The notes under the pieces: model-generated
The model's database searches: none
The model's input: only the letters and a program-made list of their open reading frames with translations
What the model was told of the DNA's origin: nothing
NCBI GenBank assembly: GCA_017934475.1
Contig: JAGBJN010000001.1
Span: 186,001-250,000, forward strand
Length of the DNA: 64,000 bases
Direction: 5' to 3'
From: Clostridia bacterium
GTDB lineage: Bacteria; Bacillota; Clostridia; TANB77; CAG-508
Program-made: the position numbers and the translations under genes
Shown here: positions 15,956 through 27,374 of the stretch, piece by piece
Layout: the number at the start of each line of letters is the position of its first letter
How positions within the stretch are numbered: the stretch's first letter is position 1

Positions 15956-16813
15956 TTAAATTTTATTTTTTTCCTTTTCCAGGTACCTTGCTAAAGCATC
16001 TTCCCAACTTGCAATCTCAATATCTTCTCCTAAAATTTTCCCCTTTGCAAGCATAGAATTCTTCGGCCTTGCAGCAGCCCTAGGAAGTTCCTCAGATGTT
16101 ACCGGAATAACCCTGCACTGAATACCAGCCTGTTTGAAAATTTCCTTTGTAAAATCATACCAATTAGTAAATCCAAGATTTGTGGCATGATATGTTCCCA
16201 TAGGAATCTTCTTTTCGAGTGCCTGGTAGATAATGTCTGCAAGGTCATTAGCATAAGTAGGACTTCCATATTGATCGTATACAACCTTTACTTCATCCTG
16301 TTTTTTTCCCAGTTCCATTATTTTTCTCACAAAGTTGTTTCCATCTCCGAAAAGCCATGCAGTTCTAAAGATGTAGTAAGTAGTTATATATCTCTTGATT
16401 TCATTCTCTCCATTGTACTTTGTACAACCATACACTGACTGAGGATTTTTATCATCATTTTCCTCATAAATGTCAGTAATAGGCCGTTTTCCATCAAATA
16501 CATAATCTGTACTAATATGAACCAACTTCGCTTTTACAGAGTTTGCAGCCATAGCCAAATTCCTAGGTCCTATACAATTTACTGCATAAGCCAGTTCCTT
16601 CTTAAGTTCTGCACCATCAACATCATTGTATGCTGCACAATTGATAATAGCATCAGGTTCATACTTCTGTACAAATTCCTGAACCCTGTGTAAAATTGTA
16701 ATGTTGATGTCTCCAACATCTGTACAAATCAGTTCGTCATCTGCAAACCGCTCACGTACTGCTCTACCCAGTTGTCCATCAGCACCTGTAATTAAAACTT
16801 TTCTTTTGTTCAT
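15956..16813 (-). CDS. rmlD: dTDP-4-dehydrorhamnose reductase (RmlD)
   Basis: A 285-residue SDR-family enzyme that makes dTDP-L-rhamnose, the last step of the RmlABCD pathway. It shows the NAD(P)H site ITGADGQLGRAV (8-19), HISTDYVFDG (about 98-107) and catalytic YGCTKYNGE (Tyr and Lys, about 123-131), plus RTAWLFG. It stands alone: no rmlA, rmlB or rmlC lies in the window. Its codons are richer in C and G (CCG, CTG, AAG) than the neighbouring recN and rny genes, and it has its own promoter and terminator, so horizontal acquisition is likely. It might serve the same cell-surface chemistry as the sugar operon at 4-9.5 kb. Confidence 0.9.
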   Translation of the reverse strand: MNKRKVLITGADGQLGRAVRERFADDELICTDVGDINITILHRVQEFVQKYEPDAIINCAAYNDVDGAELKKELAYAVNCIGPRNLAMAANSVKAKLVHISTDYVFDGKRPITDIYEENDDKNPQSVYGCTKYNGENEIKRYITTYYIFRTAWLFGDGNNFVRKIMELGKKQDEVKVVYDQYGSPTYANDLADIIYQALEKKIPMGTYHATNLGFTNWYDFTKEIFKQAGIQCRVIPVTSEELPRAAARPKNSMLAKGKILGEDIEIASWEDALARYLEKEKNKI

Positions 16814-16861
16814 TTCTGCCTCCTTAATTTTTTAGAAAACATTAGTTACAAAATTTGCCTA

Positions 16862-16890
16862 ATTATAACACTTTTCTCTTTAAAAATCAA
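16862..16890 (-). promoter_or_regulatory. Promoter of rmlD
   Basis: TTGATT (16885-16890), 17-bp spacer, TATAAT (16862-16867) on the minus strand. Confidence 0.7.
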
Positions 16891-16895
16891 CACAG

Positions 16896-16926
16896 AAAAA
16901 AGAGACAATATAAATTGTCTCTTTTT
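16896..16926 (-). terminator. Terminator of rny
   Basis: AAAAAAGAGACAAT with its complement ATTGTCTCTTTTTT, loop ATAAA. It touches the rny stop codon. Confidence 0.85.
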
Positions 16927-18471
16927 TTATTTTGCATAATCTACAACTCTTGTTTCTCTGATAATGTTTACTTTTATTTGTCCTGGATAATCCATTTCTG
17001 CTTCTACTTTCTTTGCTATATCTCTTGCCATTAAAGTCATTTCATTATCATTTACTTTTTCAGGTTTTACTATAATTCTTACTTCACGTCCTGCTTGTAT
17101 TGCATATGATTTGTCTACACCTTCAAATGAATCAGCAATTTCTTCTAATTGTTGTAATCTCTTAATATATGCTTCTAGAGTCTCTCTTCTTGCCCCTGGG
17201 CGAGAAGCTGAAATTGCATCTGCTGCTTGTACTAAAACAGCTTCAATTGTTTGTGGCTCAACATCACCATGGTGTGCATGAACTGCATTTATTACTAGTT
17301 CGTTTTCTTTATATTTCCTTAATATATCAACACCAATTTCAACGTGAGTTCCTTCCATATCATGATCTAATGCTTTTCCAATATCATGTAATAAACCAGC
17401 TCTTCTTGCAAGTTTAGGATCAAGTCCAAGTTCTTCAGCCATTATTCTTGCAAGTTGTGACACTTCTATAGAGTGATTTAAAACATTTTGTCCATAACTT
17501 GTTCTGTATTTTAATTTACCAAGTATTTTTATTATATCAGGATGAAGACCTATAACTCCTGCTTCCATAGCTGCTCTTTCGCCTTCTTCTTTAATTGTAG
17601 CTTCTAACTCTTCTTTTGCCTTTTCAACTACTTCTTCTATTTTTGCAGGATGTATCCTTCCATCATCAATTAATTTTTCTAATGCTAGTTTAGCAACTTC
17701 TCTACGTAATGGATCAAAACCTGAAATTACAACCGCTTCTGGAGTATCATCTATAATCAAATCAATTCCAGTAAGTGTTTCAAGTGTTTTGATATTTCTA
17801 CCTTCTCTACCTATTATTCTACCTTTCATTTCATCATTTGGAAGTGAAACAATAGATACTGTTGTTTCTTGAGAATGATCAGCAGCACATTTTTGAATAG
17901 CGTATCCAATAATGTTTTTAGCAGTTCTATCTGCTGTTTCCTTTGTTCTTTCTTCAATTTCTTTAAGTAATGCTGCCTTTTCTGCTGTTAAATTCTTTTC
18001 TAATTCAGATAGTAATTGCTTTTTAGCATCCTCAACTGATAATCCTGAAATTCTTTGTAATTCTTGCATTTGTTTTTCGTATAATTCATCTAAATCAGCT
18101 TTTTGTTTTTCTACTTCTTGTTTGTTAACCTCTAAATCCTTTTCTCTTCCTTCTAATTGTGTCATTTTGTTTTCTAAGTTTTCTTCTTTTTGGATTAAAC
18201 GTTGTTCTTGTCTTTGTACTTCGCCTCTTCTTTCTCTTATCTCTTGATCTAGCTCTTTTCTATTGTTCATAATTTCTTCTTTTGCTTTAAAAATTTCTTC
18301 TTTTTTGATATTTTCTGCTTCTTTATTTGCTAGTTCAATTATTCTTTTAGCTTCATTTTCCGCACTCTTCATTTTTGATTCAGCTATTTTCTTTCTAATC
18401 AAAAAACCTACAAATGTGAAAACTACTGCTGAGACAAGAAATATGGCGATATAAATTACGATATTATCCAT
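16927..18471 (-). CDS. rny: Ribonuclease Y
   Basis: RNase Y is a membrane-anchored endoribonuclease that starts mRNA decay in Firmicutes. The 514-residue protein has an N-terminal membrane helix (3-25), a long charged coiled coil (about 30-200), a KH domain with [15 protein letters not shown] (about 212-226), an HD domain with [10 protein letters not shown] (about 350-359) and the RNase Y C-terminal domain. Length and order are standard. In Bacillus it sits near ymdB and spoVS; here those two lie 23 kb away. It has its own promoter and terminator. Confidence 0.98.
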   Translation of the reverse strand: MDNIVIYIAIFLVSAVVFTFVGFLIRKKIAESKMKSAENEAKRIIELANKEAENIKKEEIFKAKEEIMNNRKELDQEIRERRGEVQRQEQRLIQKEENLENKMTQLEGREKDLEVNKQEVEKQKADLDELYEKQMQELQRISGLSVEDAKKQLLSELEKNLTAEKAALLKEIEERTKETADRTAKNIIGYAIQKCAADHSQETTVSIVSLPNDEMKGRIIGREGRNIKTLETLTGIDLIIDDTPEAVVISGFDPLRREVAKLALEKLIDDGRIHPAKIEEVVEKAKEELEATIKEEGERAAMEAGVIGLHPDIIKILGKLKYRTSYGQNVLNHSIEVSQLARIMAEELGLDPKLARRAGLLHDIGKALDHDMEGTHVEIGVDILRKYKENELVINAVHAHHGDVEPQTIEAVLVQAADAISASRPGARRETLEAYIKRLQQLEEIADSFEGVDKSYAIQAGREVRIIVKPEKVNDNEMTLMARDIAKKVEAEMDYPGQIKVNIIRETRVVDYAK

Positions 18472-18580
18472 AATTTAACACCTCTTTCTATTATATTTTC
18501 AATGTACATAAATATATATTTTTTTTCATATATCTTTTAACATATGATTATAATAACTAAAATATATTTTATCTCTCTAT

Positions 18581-18609
18581 ATTTTATCTTTATTATTGTT
18601 AACTGTCAA
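18581..18609 (-). promoter_or_regulatory. Promoter of rny
   Basis: Perfect TTGACA (18604-18609), 17-bp spacer, TAAAAT (18581-18586) on the minus strand, about 110 bp before the rny start. Confidence 0.7.
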
Positions 18610-18656
18610 GATGTTTTAATCAATTGCCAAAATTTTACCAAAATTTTATAATATAA

Positions 18657-18688
18657 AAAACCATTAGTATTTTATATACTAATGGTTT
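18657..18688 (-). terminator. Terminator after ligA and the 78-aa gene
   Basis: AAACCATTAGTAT stem with its complement, loop TTTAT, followed by TTTTTTATATT on the minus strand. Confidence 0.85.
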
Positions 18689-18692
18689 CCAT

Positions 18693-18929
18693 TTAGCTTT
18701 GTTTATATTCTATTTCTTCCATAAAAGGAAACATTTCATATACTCTTTTTTTAGTTAGCATTTGCATAACAGGATGAGGATTTTTATCATGTATACTTAC
18801 TAATTGTTGTGTATAACAGTTTTCAGCAGATTTAAAAAGTAAATATCTGTTTCGTACATAAGTATAGTACATTTGAAATCCTTCTTCTAATCTTTCATCA
18901 AATTCTTCTAAAGTAAATTGTTCTCCCAT
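18693..18929 (-). CDS. Hypothetical protein, 78 aa, after ligA
   Basis: A small acidic soluble protein (MGEQFTLEEFDERLEEGFQMYY to EEIEYKQS) with many aromatic residues and no membrane segment. It starts 14 bp after ligA ends with an AAAGGAAT-type site, and a strong terminator follows, so it is the last gene of the ligA transcript. No family recognised. Confidence 0.8.
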   Translation of the reverse strand: MGEQFTLEEFDERLEEGFQMYYTYVRNRYLLFKSAENCYTQQLVSIHDKNPHPVMQMLTKKRVYEMFPFMEEIEYKQS

Positions 18930-18943
18930 GTATTATTCCTTTC

Positions 18944-20986
<2,043 letters not shown>

Positions 20987-21024
20987 TTATAAAAAATAAA
21001 TAGTTTTTATATAAAAATTCACAA

Positions 21025-21056
21025 GTAAAAGAGCCTACAATTTGTAGGCTCTTTTA
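21025..21056 (-). terminator. Terminator of the 66-aa membrane protein gene
   Basis: GTAAAAGAGCCTACAA with its complement, loop ATT, ending in TTTTAC. It closes the gene at 21059-21259. Confidence 0.85.
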
Positions 21057-21058
21057 CT

Positions 21059-21259
21059 TTACTCGAGAAACTTTCTTTCTTCATTAATGAATGCATCATA
21101 TAAGCAGCAAGGCCAAAACAATGCAAATACAACAATGCTATAAGGGCTTGTATATTTATCCCTTACATAAGTCCAAAAAGCCCGTCTGTGATTGTACTTT
21201 TTGGCCTTCCTACCCATAGCAATGTTTGCTACCATCCATGCTAATATAATTATTAACAT
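21059..21259 (-). CDS. Small membrane protein, 66 aa
   Basis: A short protein with a hydrophobic N-terminal helix (1-15), a basic middle (GRKAKKYNHRRAFW, 16-29) and a second helix (about 40-55, containing ALFWPCCLYDAF). The NHRRAFW motif ahead of a proline-cysteine helix is reminiscent of small membrane-channel-like proteins, but no family could be named. It has its own promoter, a leader hairpin and a terminator. It is back-to-back with another cassette gene at 21445. Confidence 0.7.
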   Translation of the reverse strand: MLIIILAWMVANIAMGRKAKKYNHRRAFWTYVRDKYTSPYSIVVFALFWPCCLYDAFINEERKFLE

Positions 21260-21285
21260 TTTTTTCTCCTTTTCTTTTCTGCTAT

Positions 21286-21298
21286 GTCCTTTTAGGAC
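21286..21298 (-). promoter_or_regulatory. Leader hairpin of the 66-aa gene
   Basis: GTCCT/AGGAC stem with a 3-nt loop, just upstream of the AAGGAG ribosome binding site. Confidence 0.4.
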
Positions 21299-21318
21299 GT
21301 TTTCTGTTACATAAAAGT

Positions 21319-21347
21319 ATTATACCATATCCTATATAAAATATCAA
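21319..21347 (-). promoter_or_regulatory. Promoter of the 66-aa gene
   Basis: TTGATA (21342-21347), 17-bp spacer ending ATATGG, TATAAT (21319-21324) on the minus strand. It is divergent from the promoter at 21355-21383. Confidence 0.7.
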
Positions 21348-21354
21348 ATTTTTA

Positions 21355-21383
21355 TTGCTTTATAAGTAAAAACTTGTTATAAT
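21355..21383 (+). promoter_or_regulatory. Promoter of the 223-aa gene
   Basis: TTGCTT (21355-21360), 17-bp spacer, TATAAT (21378-21383). The -35 boxes of this and the divergent promoter are only 7 bp apart. Confidence 0.7.
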
Positions 21384-21444
21384 CTATAAAATTCTAGTTA
21401 AAGTTTGATGTTTTTTATTAAAAATTCAAAAGGAGGATAAATCA

Positions 21445-22116
21445 ATGAGTAGACTTTATGAAATTTCATGCAATGAGGAACAGTGGATAATTAAAGGTGA
21501 CCGGGATCATGGTTACAAACTTGTAAACAAGAAAACCTACGATGCCTTTAACATAAATGGTGATGTTATTGGTATCGAACAGATACTTGATGACACATTT
21601 CTTGTTTACAAACGCATTGAGAGGTATCGTTGGCAGATTTATCGTTTTAAAATTATTGGAACTAAATCCGAATTAGAGTTCAAACAGGATTTTGAGCATT
21701 TTTGCTTTCTTAGTGATGATACCATCTTGTTTGACAATCGAATGATATACTCGATTAGCCAAAATGCTGAAGTTGAAGTTCCACATTCTCTTTTACATTT
21801 AAACGATATCTCTGTTGAAGAAACATTGGATGGCAAAAAAGTCATGTTCGTAAAGCACAATATTGTATCGACTGAGCTTCCAAACCTGTATGTTTTGGTT
21901 ATTGTAGATGCAGTAACATTTAAGCCGGTATCTCAGGCCTTCTCTTCTTTAAGAAATAAGCTATTTACACTTACAGATGAATTTACCTTTGATATGCTTG
22001 TAAATGAAGATGAACACTACTCATACATTATTAGTAACATCTTTTTTGAAGAGAGCATGCAGATTTACAAGAATGGGAAAGCTACACTATTTAGCCAATG
22101 TCCATTAAAGAAGTAA
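21445..22116 (+). CDS. Hypothetical protein, 223 aa
   Basis: A soluble protein with many beta-strand-like segments (for example WIIKGDRDHGYKLV, DDTFLVYKRIERYRWQIYRFKI, YSYIISNIFFEESMQIYKNGKA). The pattern suggests a beta-propeller-like or repeated beta-sheet fold rather than an enzyme; no motif was recognised. AAAAGGAGG precedes the ATG. It has its own promoter and shares a bidirectional terminator with mutS. Base composition (codons such as CGG, GTC, CTG) is less AT-biased than mutS, in keeping with a separately acquired cassette. Confidence 0.75.
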   Translation: MSRLYEISCNEEQWIIKGDRDHGYKLVNKKTYDAFNINGDVIGIEQILDDTFLVYKRIERYRWQIYRFKIIGTKSELEFKQDFEHFCFLSDDTILFDNRMIYSISQNAEVEVPHSLLHLNDISVEETLDGKKVMFVKHNIVSTELPNLYVLVIVDAVTFKPVSQAFSSLRNKLFTLTDEFTFDMLVNEDEHYSYIISNIFFEESMQIYKNGKATLFSQCPLKK

Positions 22117-22120
22117 TATT

Positions 22121-22161
22121 AAAAAGCGTTAATATCCAAATTGGGATACTAACGCTTTTTT
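22121..22161. terminator. Bidirectional terminator between the 223-aa gene and mutS
   Basis: AAAAAGCGTTA-ATATCC pairs with GGGAT-ACTAACGCTTTTTT. A-run and T-run on both sides let it serve the plus-strand gene and the converging mutS operon. Confidence 0.85.
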
Positions 22162-22163
22162 CA

Positions 22164-24776
22164 TTATGACATTTTTTCTTTTATTTTAACTAATGTGTTT
22201 AATGCGTCTATTGGTGTTAATGAATTTAAGTCTATTTTATCTATTTCTTCAGCAAGTTCTGCAAGTTTATAATTTCCCATATCAAGTTGTCCTGCAACTT
22301 GCTTTTTATTTTCTATGGTCTTTCCATTCATTATATTTTTTCTTTCAAGAGTTCTTAATATTTCATTTGCTCTTTTTGTTACATCTTTTGGAACTCCTGC
22401 TAAACGTGCTACATGTACTCCATAACTTTCATCTGTTCCACCATTTACTATTTTTCTTAGGAAAATGATATCTTCTCCTTTTTCTTTTACAGCAATCGAA
22501 TAATTCTTTATTCCTTCTAATGTATTTTCTAAGTCAACAAGTTCATGATAATGTGTTGCAAATAATGTTTTGGCTCCACTCTTTTCTTTATCTGCAATAT
22601 ATTCTGCTACAGCCCATGCAATAGAAAGTCCATCATAAGTAGAAGTTCCCCTACCTATTTCATCAAGTATTACTAAACTATTTGATGTTGCATTTTTAAG
22701 AATAGTTGCCACTTCCATCATTTCAACCATAAATGTACTTTGTCCCATACTTAAATCATCAGACGCTCCAACTCTTGTAAAGATTTTATCTACTATACCA
22801 ATTCTAGCAGAACTTGCAGGGACAAATGATCCAACTTGTGCCATTAATGTAATTAAAGCAACTTGTCTCATATATGTAGATTTACCTGCCATGTTTGGTC
22901 CTGTTATAATAGCAAGTCTTGATGAGTCTTTATCTAAATATGTATCATTTGGAACAAAGCCTCCTGCAGAAAGCATTTTTTCTATAACAGGATGTCTTCC
23001 GTCTTTTATATCAATTACTCCACTATTATCAACTATTGGTTCTACATACCCCATGTCTTCAGCAACCGTTGCGAATGAACATAGAACATCTAAATTTGCA
23101 ATAACTTCTGCTGTTTTTTGTACTCTTTTTATCTTTTTTTCAATATCTTCTCTTACTTCCGTAAATGCATTGTATTCTAAATTAATTACTCTTTCCTCTG
23201 CACCTAAAATTTGATTTTCTAAATTTTTAAGTTCTTCTGTAATATATCTTTCACCAGTTGTTAAAGTTTGTTTTCTTATATATCTATCTGGTACCATTGA
23301 AACATTAGATTTTGAAACTTCGATATAATATCCAAACACTTTATTAAATCCAACTTTTAAATTTTTAATTCCTGTTGCCTCTCTCTCTTTTGTTTCTAAT
23401 TCTACAAGCCAAGTTTTTCCTTGTGTTGTTGCTTTCTTTAATGTATCTATTTCTGCATTATATCCGATTTTAATTAAATTACCTTCTTTTATTGTCATAG
23501 GTGGCTCATCAACAATTGCTTCTTCTATTAAATCATGTATATCCTTAAGTTCATCTAAATTATTGTATAAATCTACTAACATTTCAGATTTACAATTAGA
23601 TAATACTTTCTTTATATCAGGAAGTTGTTTTGCAGAATTCTTTAATGAAACTAAATCTCTACCATTTGCATTTCCATACGATACTTTTCCAACTAATCTT
23701 TCAATATCATATACTTTTTTTAGATAGTCTGTGATATCTCCTCTAATCATTATATTGTCTTTAAGTTCTTTTACTGCTTCTAATCTATGATTTATTTCCC
23801 ATACATCAATTAAGGGATCATTTAACCAACGTCTTAACATTCTTGCCCCCATTGATGTAGATGTTTTATCTAAAACCCAAAGTAAAGTCCCTTTTTTAGA
23901 TTTATCGCGCATTTTCTCTGTAATTTCTAGATTTCTTCTGGCACTAATATCAAGTGCCATATATTTTGTTATATTGTATATTATTATTTTATTAATATGA
24001 TCTAATTTAGTCATTTGAGTTTCTGTTAAATAATCTAATAATCCATTTATTGAAGCAATTGCCATATTTTTTTCTTCTAAATTTTCAATATCTTGGTCAT
24101 GATCATCAACAAATGTGTAATTATTTAATTTAGTTAAATCAGTTGAAAAAGCCTCTTCTTTTACCCTTGAAACATATACTTCAAATCTTTCTTTTATTTT
24201 ATTTATTTCTTCTAAAGAATCAAACATAAAAGGATTAACAACTATTTCAGCAGGTGTATATCTTGATATTTCATCTAATAGTTTAGGAAAATTATTTGTT
24301 TCAATAATTTGTGTTGCTCTGAAATCTCCTGTTGAAATATCACAAACACTTACGCCAAAATTAATTCCTGTTTTATATATAGACATTATATAATTATTTT
24401 TCTTTTCATCAAGTAAATTACTTTCAATAACAGTACCAGGTGTAACAACTCTTATTACTCCTCTTTTTACCATTCCTTTTGCAAGTTTTGGATCTTCTAA
24501 TTGTTCACATATTGCAACTTTATATCCTTTTTCAATTAATCTTGCAATATATGTATCTGCTGCATGAAAAGGAACTCCGCACATAGGAGCTCTTTCTTCT
24601 TGTCCACATAGCTTTCCTGTTAAAGTTAATTCTAATTCTTTTGATACTCTTATCGCATCATCAAAAAACATCTCATAAAAGTCACCTAAACGATAAAATA
24701 AAATACAATCTTTGTATTCCTCTTTTGTTTTTAGGTATTCTTGCATCATAGGTGAAAACTCATTTTTTTCTGCCAT
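22164..24776 (-). CDS. mutS: DNA mismatch repair protein MutS
   Basis: An 870-residue MutS, normal length, which recognises mismatches and recruits MutL. The mismatch-binding N-terminus has YKDCILFYRLGDFYEMFFDDA (Phe-x-Glu motif FYEMF, about 27-32). Walker A is GPNMAGKST and Walker B is LVILDEIGRGTSTYDG, followed by ATHYHEL. No mutL lies in the window. It is the last gene of a probable miaB-HD-mutS operon (12-bp gap to the HD gene). Confidence 0.98.
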   Translation of the reverse strand: MAEKNEFSPMMQEYLKTKEEYKDCILFYRLGDFYEMFFDDAIRVSKELELTLTGKLCGQEERAPMCGVPFHAADTYIARLIEKGYKVAICEQLEDPKLAKGMVKRGVIRVVTPGTVIESNLLDEKKNNYIMSIYKTGINFGVSVCDISTGDFRATQIIETNNFPKLLDEISRYTPAEIVVNPFMFDSLEEINKIKERFEVYVSRVKEEAFSTDLTKLNNYTFVDDHDQDIENLEEKNMAIASINGLLDYLTETQMTKLDHINKIIIYNITKYMALDISARRNLEITEKMRDKSKKGTLLWVLDKTSTSMGARMLRRWLNDPLIDVWEINHRLEAVKELKDNIMIRGDITDYLKKVYDIERLVGKVSYGNANGRDLVSLKNSAKQLPDIKKVLSNCKSEMLVDLYNNLDELKDIHDLIEEAIVDEPPMTIKEGNLIKIGYNAEIDTLKKATTQGKTWLVELETKEREATGIKNLKVGFNKVFGYYIEVSKSNVSMVPDRYIRKQTLTTGERYITEELKNLENQILGAEERVINLEYNAFTEVREDIEKKIKRVQKTAEVIANLDVLCSFATVAEDMGYVEPIVDNSGVIDIKDGRHPVIEKMLSAGGFVPNDTYLDKDSSRLAIITGPNMAGKSTYMRQVALITLMAQVGSFVPASSARIGIVDKIFTRVGASDDLSMGQSTFMVEMMEVATILKNATSNSLVILDEIGRGTSTYDGLSIAWAVAEYIADKEKSGAKTLFATHYHELVDLENTLEGIKNYSIAVKEKGEDIIFLRKIVNGGTDESYGVHVARLAGVPKDVTKRANEILRTLERKNIMNGKTIENKKQVAGQLDMGNYKLAELAEEIDKIDLNSLTPIDALNTLVKIKEKMS

Positions 24777-24788
24777 ATTTATTACTCC

Positions 24789-25388
24789 TTATCTTTGTTC
24801 TTCATCTTTATACATTTTTTCTTTTTTTATTAATTGTTTTCCTATTGCTTCTAATTTATTCAATACCTGCTTTATATATTTGGGATTATAAGCAATTGCA
24901 TCACAAAATTGAACTTGTAATAATTTTTTTGTTAATTTTATATTGTTTCTATTTACTTTATTTATATCTATTGTGGTTGAATGATTTTCGATTAGGTAAA
25001 CTATATCTTTTATTTTGTTTTCTTCATATCCCAATCTTTCTAAAATTTCTTTTGACATTTCAGCTGATTTTTTACTATGTCCTTTAAAATGTCTAACTTT
25101 TCCATCATCTTGATAACAATGTGGCTTACCTATATCATGTAGTAAAACAGCTATTCTTACATCTAATTCAGGTTTTGTCATTTCCAAAGCCTTTAAAGTA
25201 TGACCAAAAACATCATAAATATGCCATTCATTATTTTGATTAAAATTTTCCTCATCTTTTAATTCTGGAATAATTTCAAATATTTCTTCTTTATTTTCTT
25301 CTAGTCTCTTTTTAGAAAACACACCAAACGCAGGTATTAAAATACTTTCTAATTTTTCTCTATCAGTAATATAACTTCTTTTTTTCAT
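24789..25388 (-). CDS. HD-domain phosphohydrolase, CCA-enzyme-like HD
   Basis: A 199-residue protein with an HD domain: NEWHIYDVFGHTLKALE, VLLHDIGKPHCYQDD (about 84-98), HFKGHSKKSAEM and LIENHSTTID. The H...HD...H...H order resembles the HD domain found at the C-terminus of some CCA-adding enzymes and in stand-alone phosphohydrolases acting on nucleotides. The nucleotidyltransferase part is absent. It lies between miaB and mutS with short gaps (24 and 12 bp), so it is probably co-transcribed with them. Confidence 0.85.
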   Translation of the reverse strand: MKKRSYITDREKLESILIPAFGVFSKKRLEENKEEIFEIIPELKDEENFNQNNEWHIYDVFGHTLKALEMTKPELDVRIAVLLHDIGKPHCYQDDGKVRHFKGHSKKSAEMSKEILERLGYEENKIKDIVYLIENHSTTIDINKVNRNNIKLTKKLLQVQFCDAIAYNPKYIKQVLNKLEAIGKQLIKKEKMYKDEEQR

Positions 25389-25412
25389 TTCTTACATCAC
25401 TCATTTAATAAT

Positions 25413-26825
25413 TTATTTTAATTTTCCTTGTAAATACCACATATGATCTTCTGTTATTTCAACATCTGCCACAGTACCAATCAAAGCTTTATCCCCTTCA
25501 AAAACTACTACTTTATTTGAATCAGTTCTACCTGATAACATAGAATCATTATTTTTGCTTGTACCTTCTACTAATAATCTTTGAACTGTTCCAATATATT
25601 TTTTATTATTTTCCTCTACTTGAGATTCTACTAATTCTTTTAATCTATCAAATCTTTTATGTTTTATATCTTCTGGTATTTGATCTTCCATTTTATCCCC
25701 AGGAGTTCCTACTCTTCTTGAATATATAAACATAAATACCTGTTCAAATCTAACTTTTTTTACTACATCTAAAGTATCTTCAAAATCTTCTTCTGTTTCC
25801 CCAGGAAAACCAACTATTATATCTGTTGAAAATGATACTCCAGGTATTGCATTTTTTATTTTGTTTGCCAAATCTATGAATTGTTCTTTTGTATGCACTC
25901 TATTCATTCTCTTTAATATTTTTGTGCTTCCTGCTTGAAGTGGAAGATGTATCATCTTGGCTACTTTTTCACAATCTTTTATTGCATCTATTACATCATC
26001 TGTAAAATCCTTTGGGTGTGGCGATACAAATCTTATTTTCTCTATTCCTTCAATTTTATTTACAGCTCTTAATAGTGTTGCAAAAGAATTAACTCCTTCA
26101 TATTCTTCAAAAGGTATATTTCTTTCTCTTTCTACTCTTAAATATGAATTAACATTTTGTCCAAGCAAAGTTATCTCTTTATAACCTTCTTTTGCAAGGC
26201 CTCTTATTTCTTCTATAATATCTTTTGGCTGTCTACTTCTTTCTCTTCCTCTAACATATGGTACTATGCAAAATGTACAAAAATTATTACATCCATTCAT
26301 AATTGTAACAGATGCTTTTATTTTGTCATTTCTAACTATTGGAAGACCTTCTACTATATTTCCATCTATGTCTATAATATCTCTTATTTTTCTGTTTTCT
26401 TCTAAGCTTTTATATAAATCCTCTGGTAAATTTTGAAAAGTATGTGTACCAAATAAAATATCCACATATGGATAACTTTGTTTTATTTTATCTACTATGT
26501 GCTTTTCTTGCATCATACATCCACCAATTGCAATTAGTGTTCCTTTTTCTTCTTTTTGTTTTTTTACTTCTCCAACTTTACCAAATAATTTTTCTTCTGC
26601 ATTTTCTCGTACGCAACATGTATTAAATAAAACTATATCTGCATCTTTCATATTATCTGTTCTAGTATAATTCATTTCTTCTAGCATTCCTGCTATTTTT
26701 TCTGAATCATTTTCATTAAGTTGACATCCCATTGTCATTATGAAATATCTTAAATTCTTATCTTTATTCAATTTTTTTACTTTTTCTATATATTCTAGTT
26801 GTTTTGAAATATCTATTTTTTCCAA
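25413..26825 (-). CDS. miaB: tRNA-2-methylthio-N6-dimethylallyladenosine synthase MiaB
   Basis: A radical-SAM methylthiotransferase that adds the 2-methylthio group to i6A37 of tRNA. It has an N-terminal UPF0004 domain with three cysteines (TMGCQLNENDSE, NTCCVRENAEEK, IGGCMMQEK), the radical-SAM cluster NGCNNFCTFCIVPYVRGRE (CxxxCxxC) and a C-terminal TRAM domain. The open frame begins with a TTG at 26846, but AAGGAGAATTAAA sits just inside it, so the likely start is the TTG at 26825, giving MEKIDISKQLEYIEK and 470 residues. A TTG start may keep its level low. First gene of the miaB-HD-mutS operon. Confidence 0.95.
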   Translation of the reverse strand: MEKIDISKQLEYIEKVKKLNKDKNLRYFIMTMGCQLNENDSEKIAGMLEEMNYTRTDNMKDADIVLFNTCCVRENAEEKLFGKVGEVKKQKEEKGTLIAIGGCMMQEKHIVDKIKQSYPYVDILFGTHTFQNLPEDLYKSLEENRKIRDIIDIDGNIVEGLPIVRNDKIKASVTIMNGCNNFCTFCIVPYVRGRERSRQPKDIIEEIRGLAKEGYKEITLLGQNVNSYLRVERERNIPFEEYEGVNSFATLLRAVNKIEGIEKIRFVSPHPKDFTDDVIDAIKDCEKVAKMIHLPLQAGSTKILKRMNRVHTKEQFIDLANKIKNAIPGVSFSTDIIVGFPGETEEDFEDTLDVVKKVRFEQVFMFIYSRRVGTPGDKMEDQIPEDIKHKRFDRLKELVESQVEENNKKYIGTVQRLLVEGTSKNNDSMLSGRTDSNKVVVFEGDKALIGTVADVEITEDHMWYLQGKLK

Positions 26826-26892
26826 TTTAATTCTCCTTAAATTCAATTTTGATAAAAGAAATTATATATTATTTTCCTTATTTTTTCAATAG

Positions 26893-26918
26893 AAAAAGCC
26901 GACAATTTGTCGACTTTT
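26893..26918 (-). terminator. Terminator of the 120-aa gene
   Basis: AAAAG-C-CGACAA pairs with TTGTCG-A-CTTTT (one mismatch), small loop. It follows the stop at 26926 on the minus strand. Confidence 0.7.
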
Positions 26919-26925
26919 ATATAAC

Positions 26926-27288
26926 TCACTTTGTTAAATAAAGAAATCCATCAAATCGACTTCTTATTTTTTTGAGTTCTTCTCTTGCCTTGCCTGCTCT
27001 TAACATATCCCGTTCGATTCTGTCTATATATTCACTCGCAAGCCATGTCAAAATCTTTCTTTTAAACTTTTTTATTCCTTTTTGTTTCATATCCCAGGCA
27101 ATAACACTTACCTCACACCACGTTTGAAGTTCTATAGTCTTCATGTTCAAGAACTTCTCATTTGCCTCAATTAAAACATCTACTTCGTCACTATAGTATG
27201 CTTTGTGTTCCTTTGCATTTGCAACATCATTTTCAAGCAACCACTTACAATTTTTTATCCCTTTTTCGATTTCTTTTATTACGTTCAT
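26926..27288 (-). CDS. Hypothetical protein, 120 aa
   Basis: A helical, lysine- and glutamate-rich soluble protein (MNVIKEIEKGIKNCKWLLEND to DGFLYLTK) that could be all-alpha. No family recognised. AAGGAGGAAA precedes the ATG. It has its own promoter and terminator and sits between the miaB operon and mscS. Less AT-biased codons than either neighbour place it among the scattered one-gene cassettes. Confidence 0.72.
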   Translation of the reverse strand: MNVIKEIEKGIKNCKWLLENDVANAKEHKAYYSDEVDVLIEANEKFLNMKTIELQTWCEVSVIAWDMKQKGIKKFKRKILTWLASEYIDRIERDMLRAGKAREELKKIRSRFDGFLYLTK

Positions 27289-27345
27289 ACTGCATTTCCT
27301 CCTTGAAGTTGATTTTGAAATCTCTATAAATATTTAACTTTCAAT

Positions 27346-27374
27346 ATTTTATCATATATTTTCAATTTTGTCTA
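27346..27374 (-). promoter_or_regulatory. Promoter of the 120-aa gene
   Basis: TAGACA (27369-27374), 17-bp spacer, TAAAAT (27346-27351) on the minus strand; it begins right at the mscS stop codon. Confidence 0.55.
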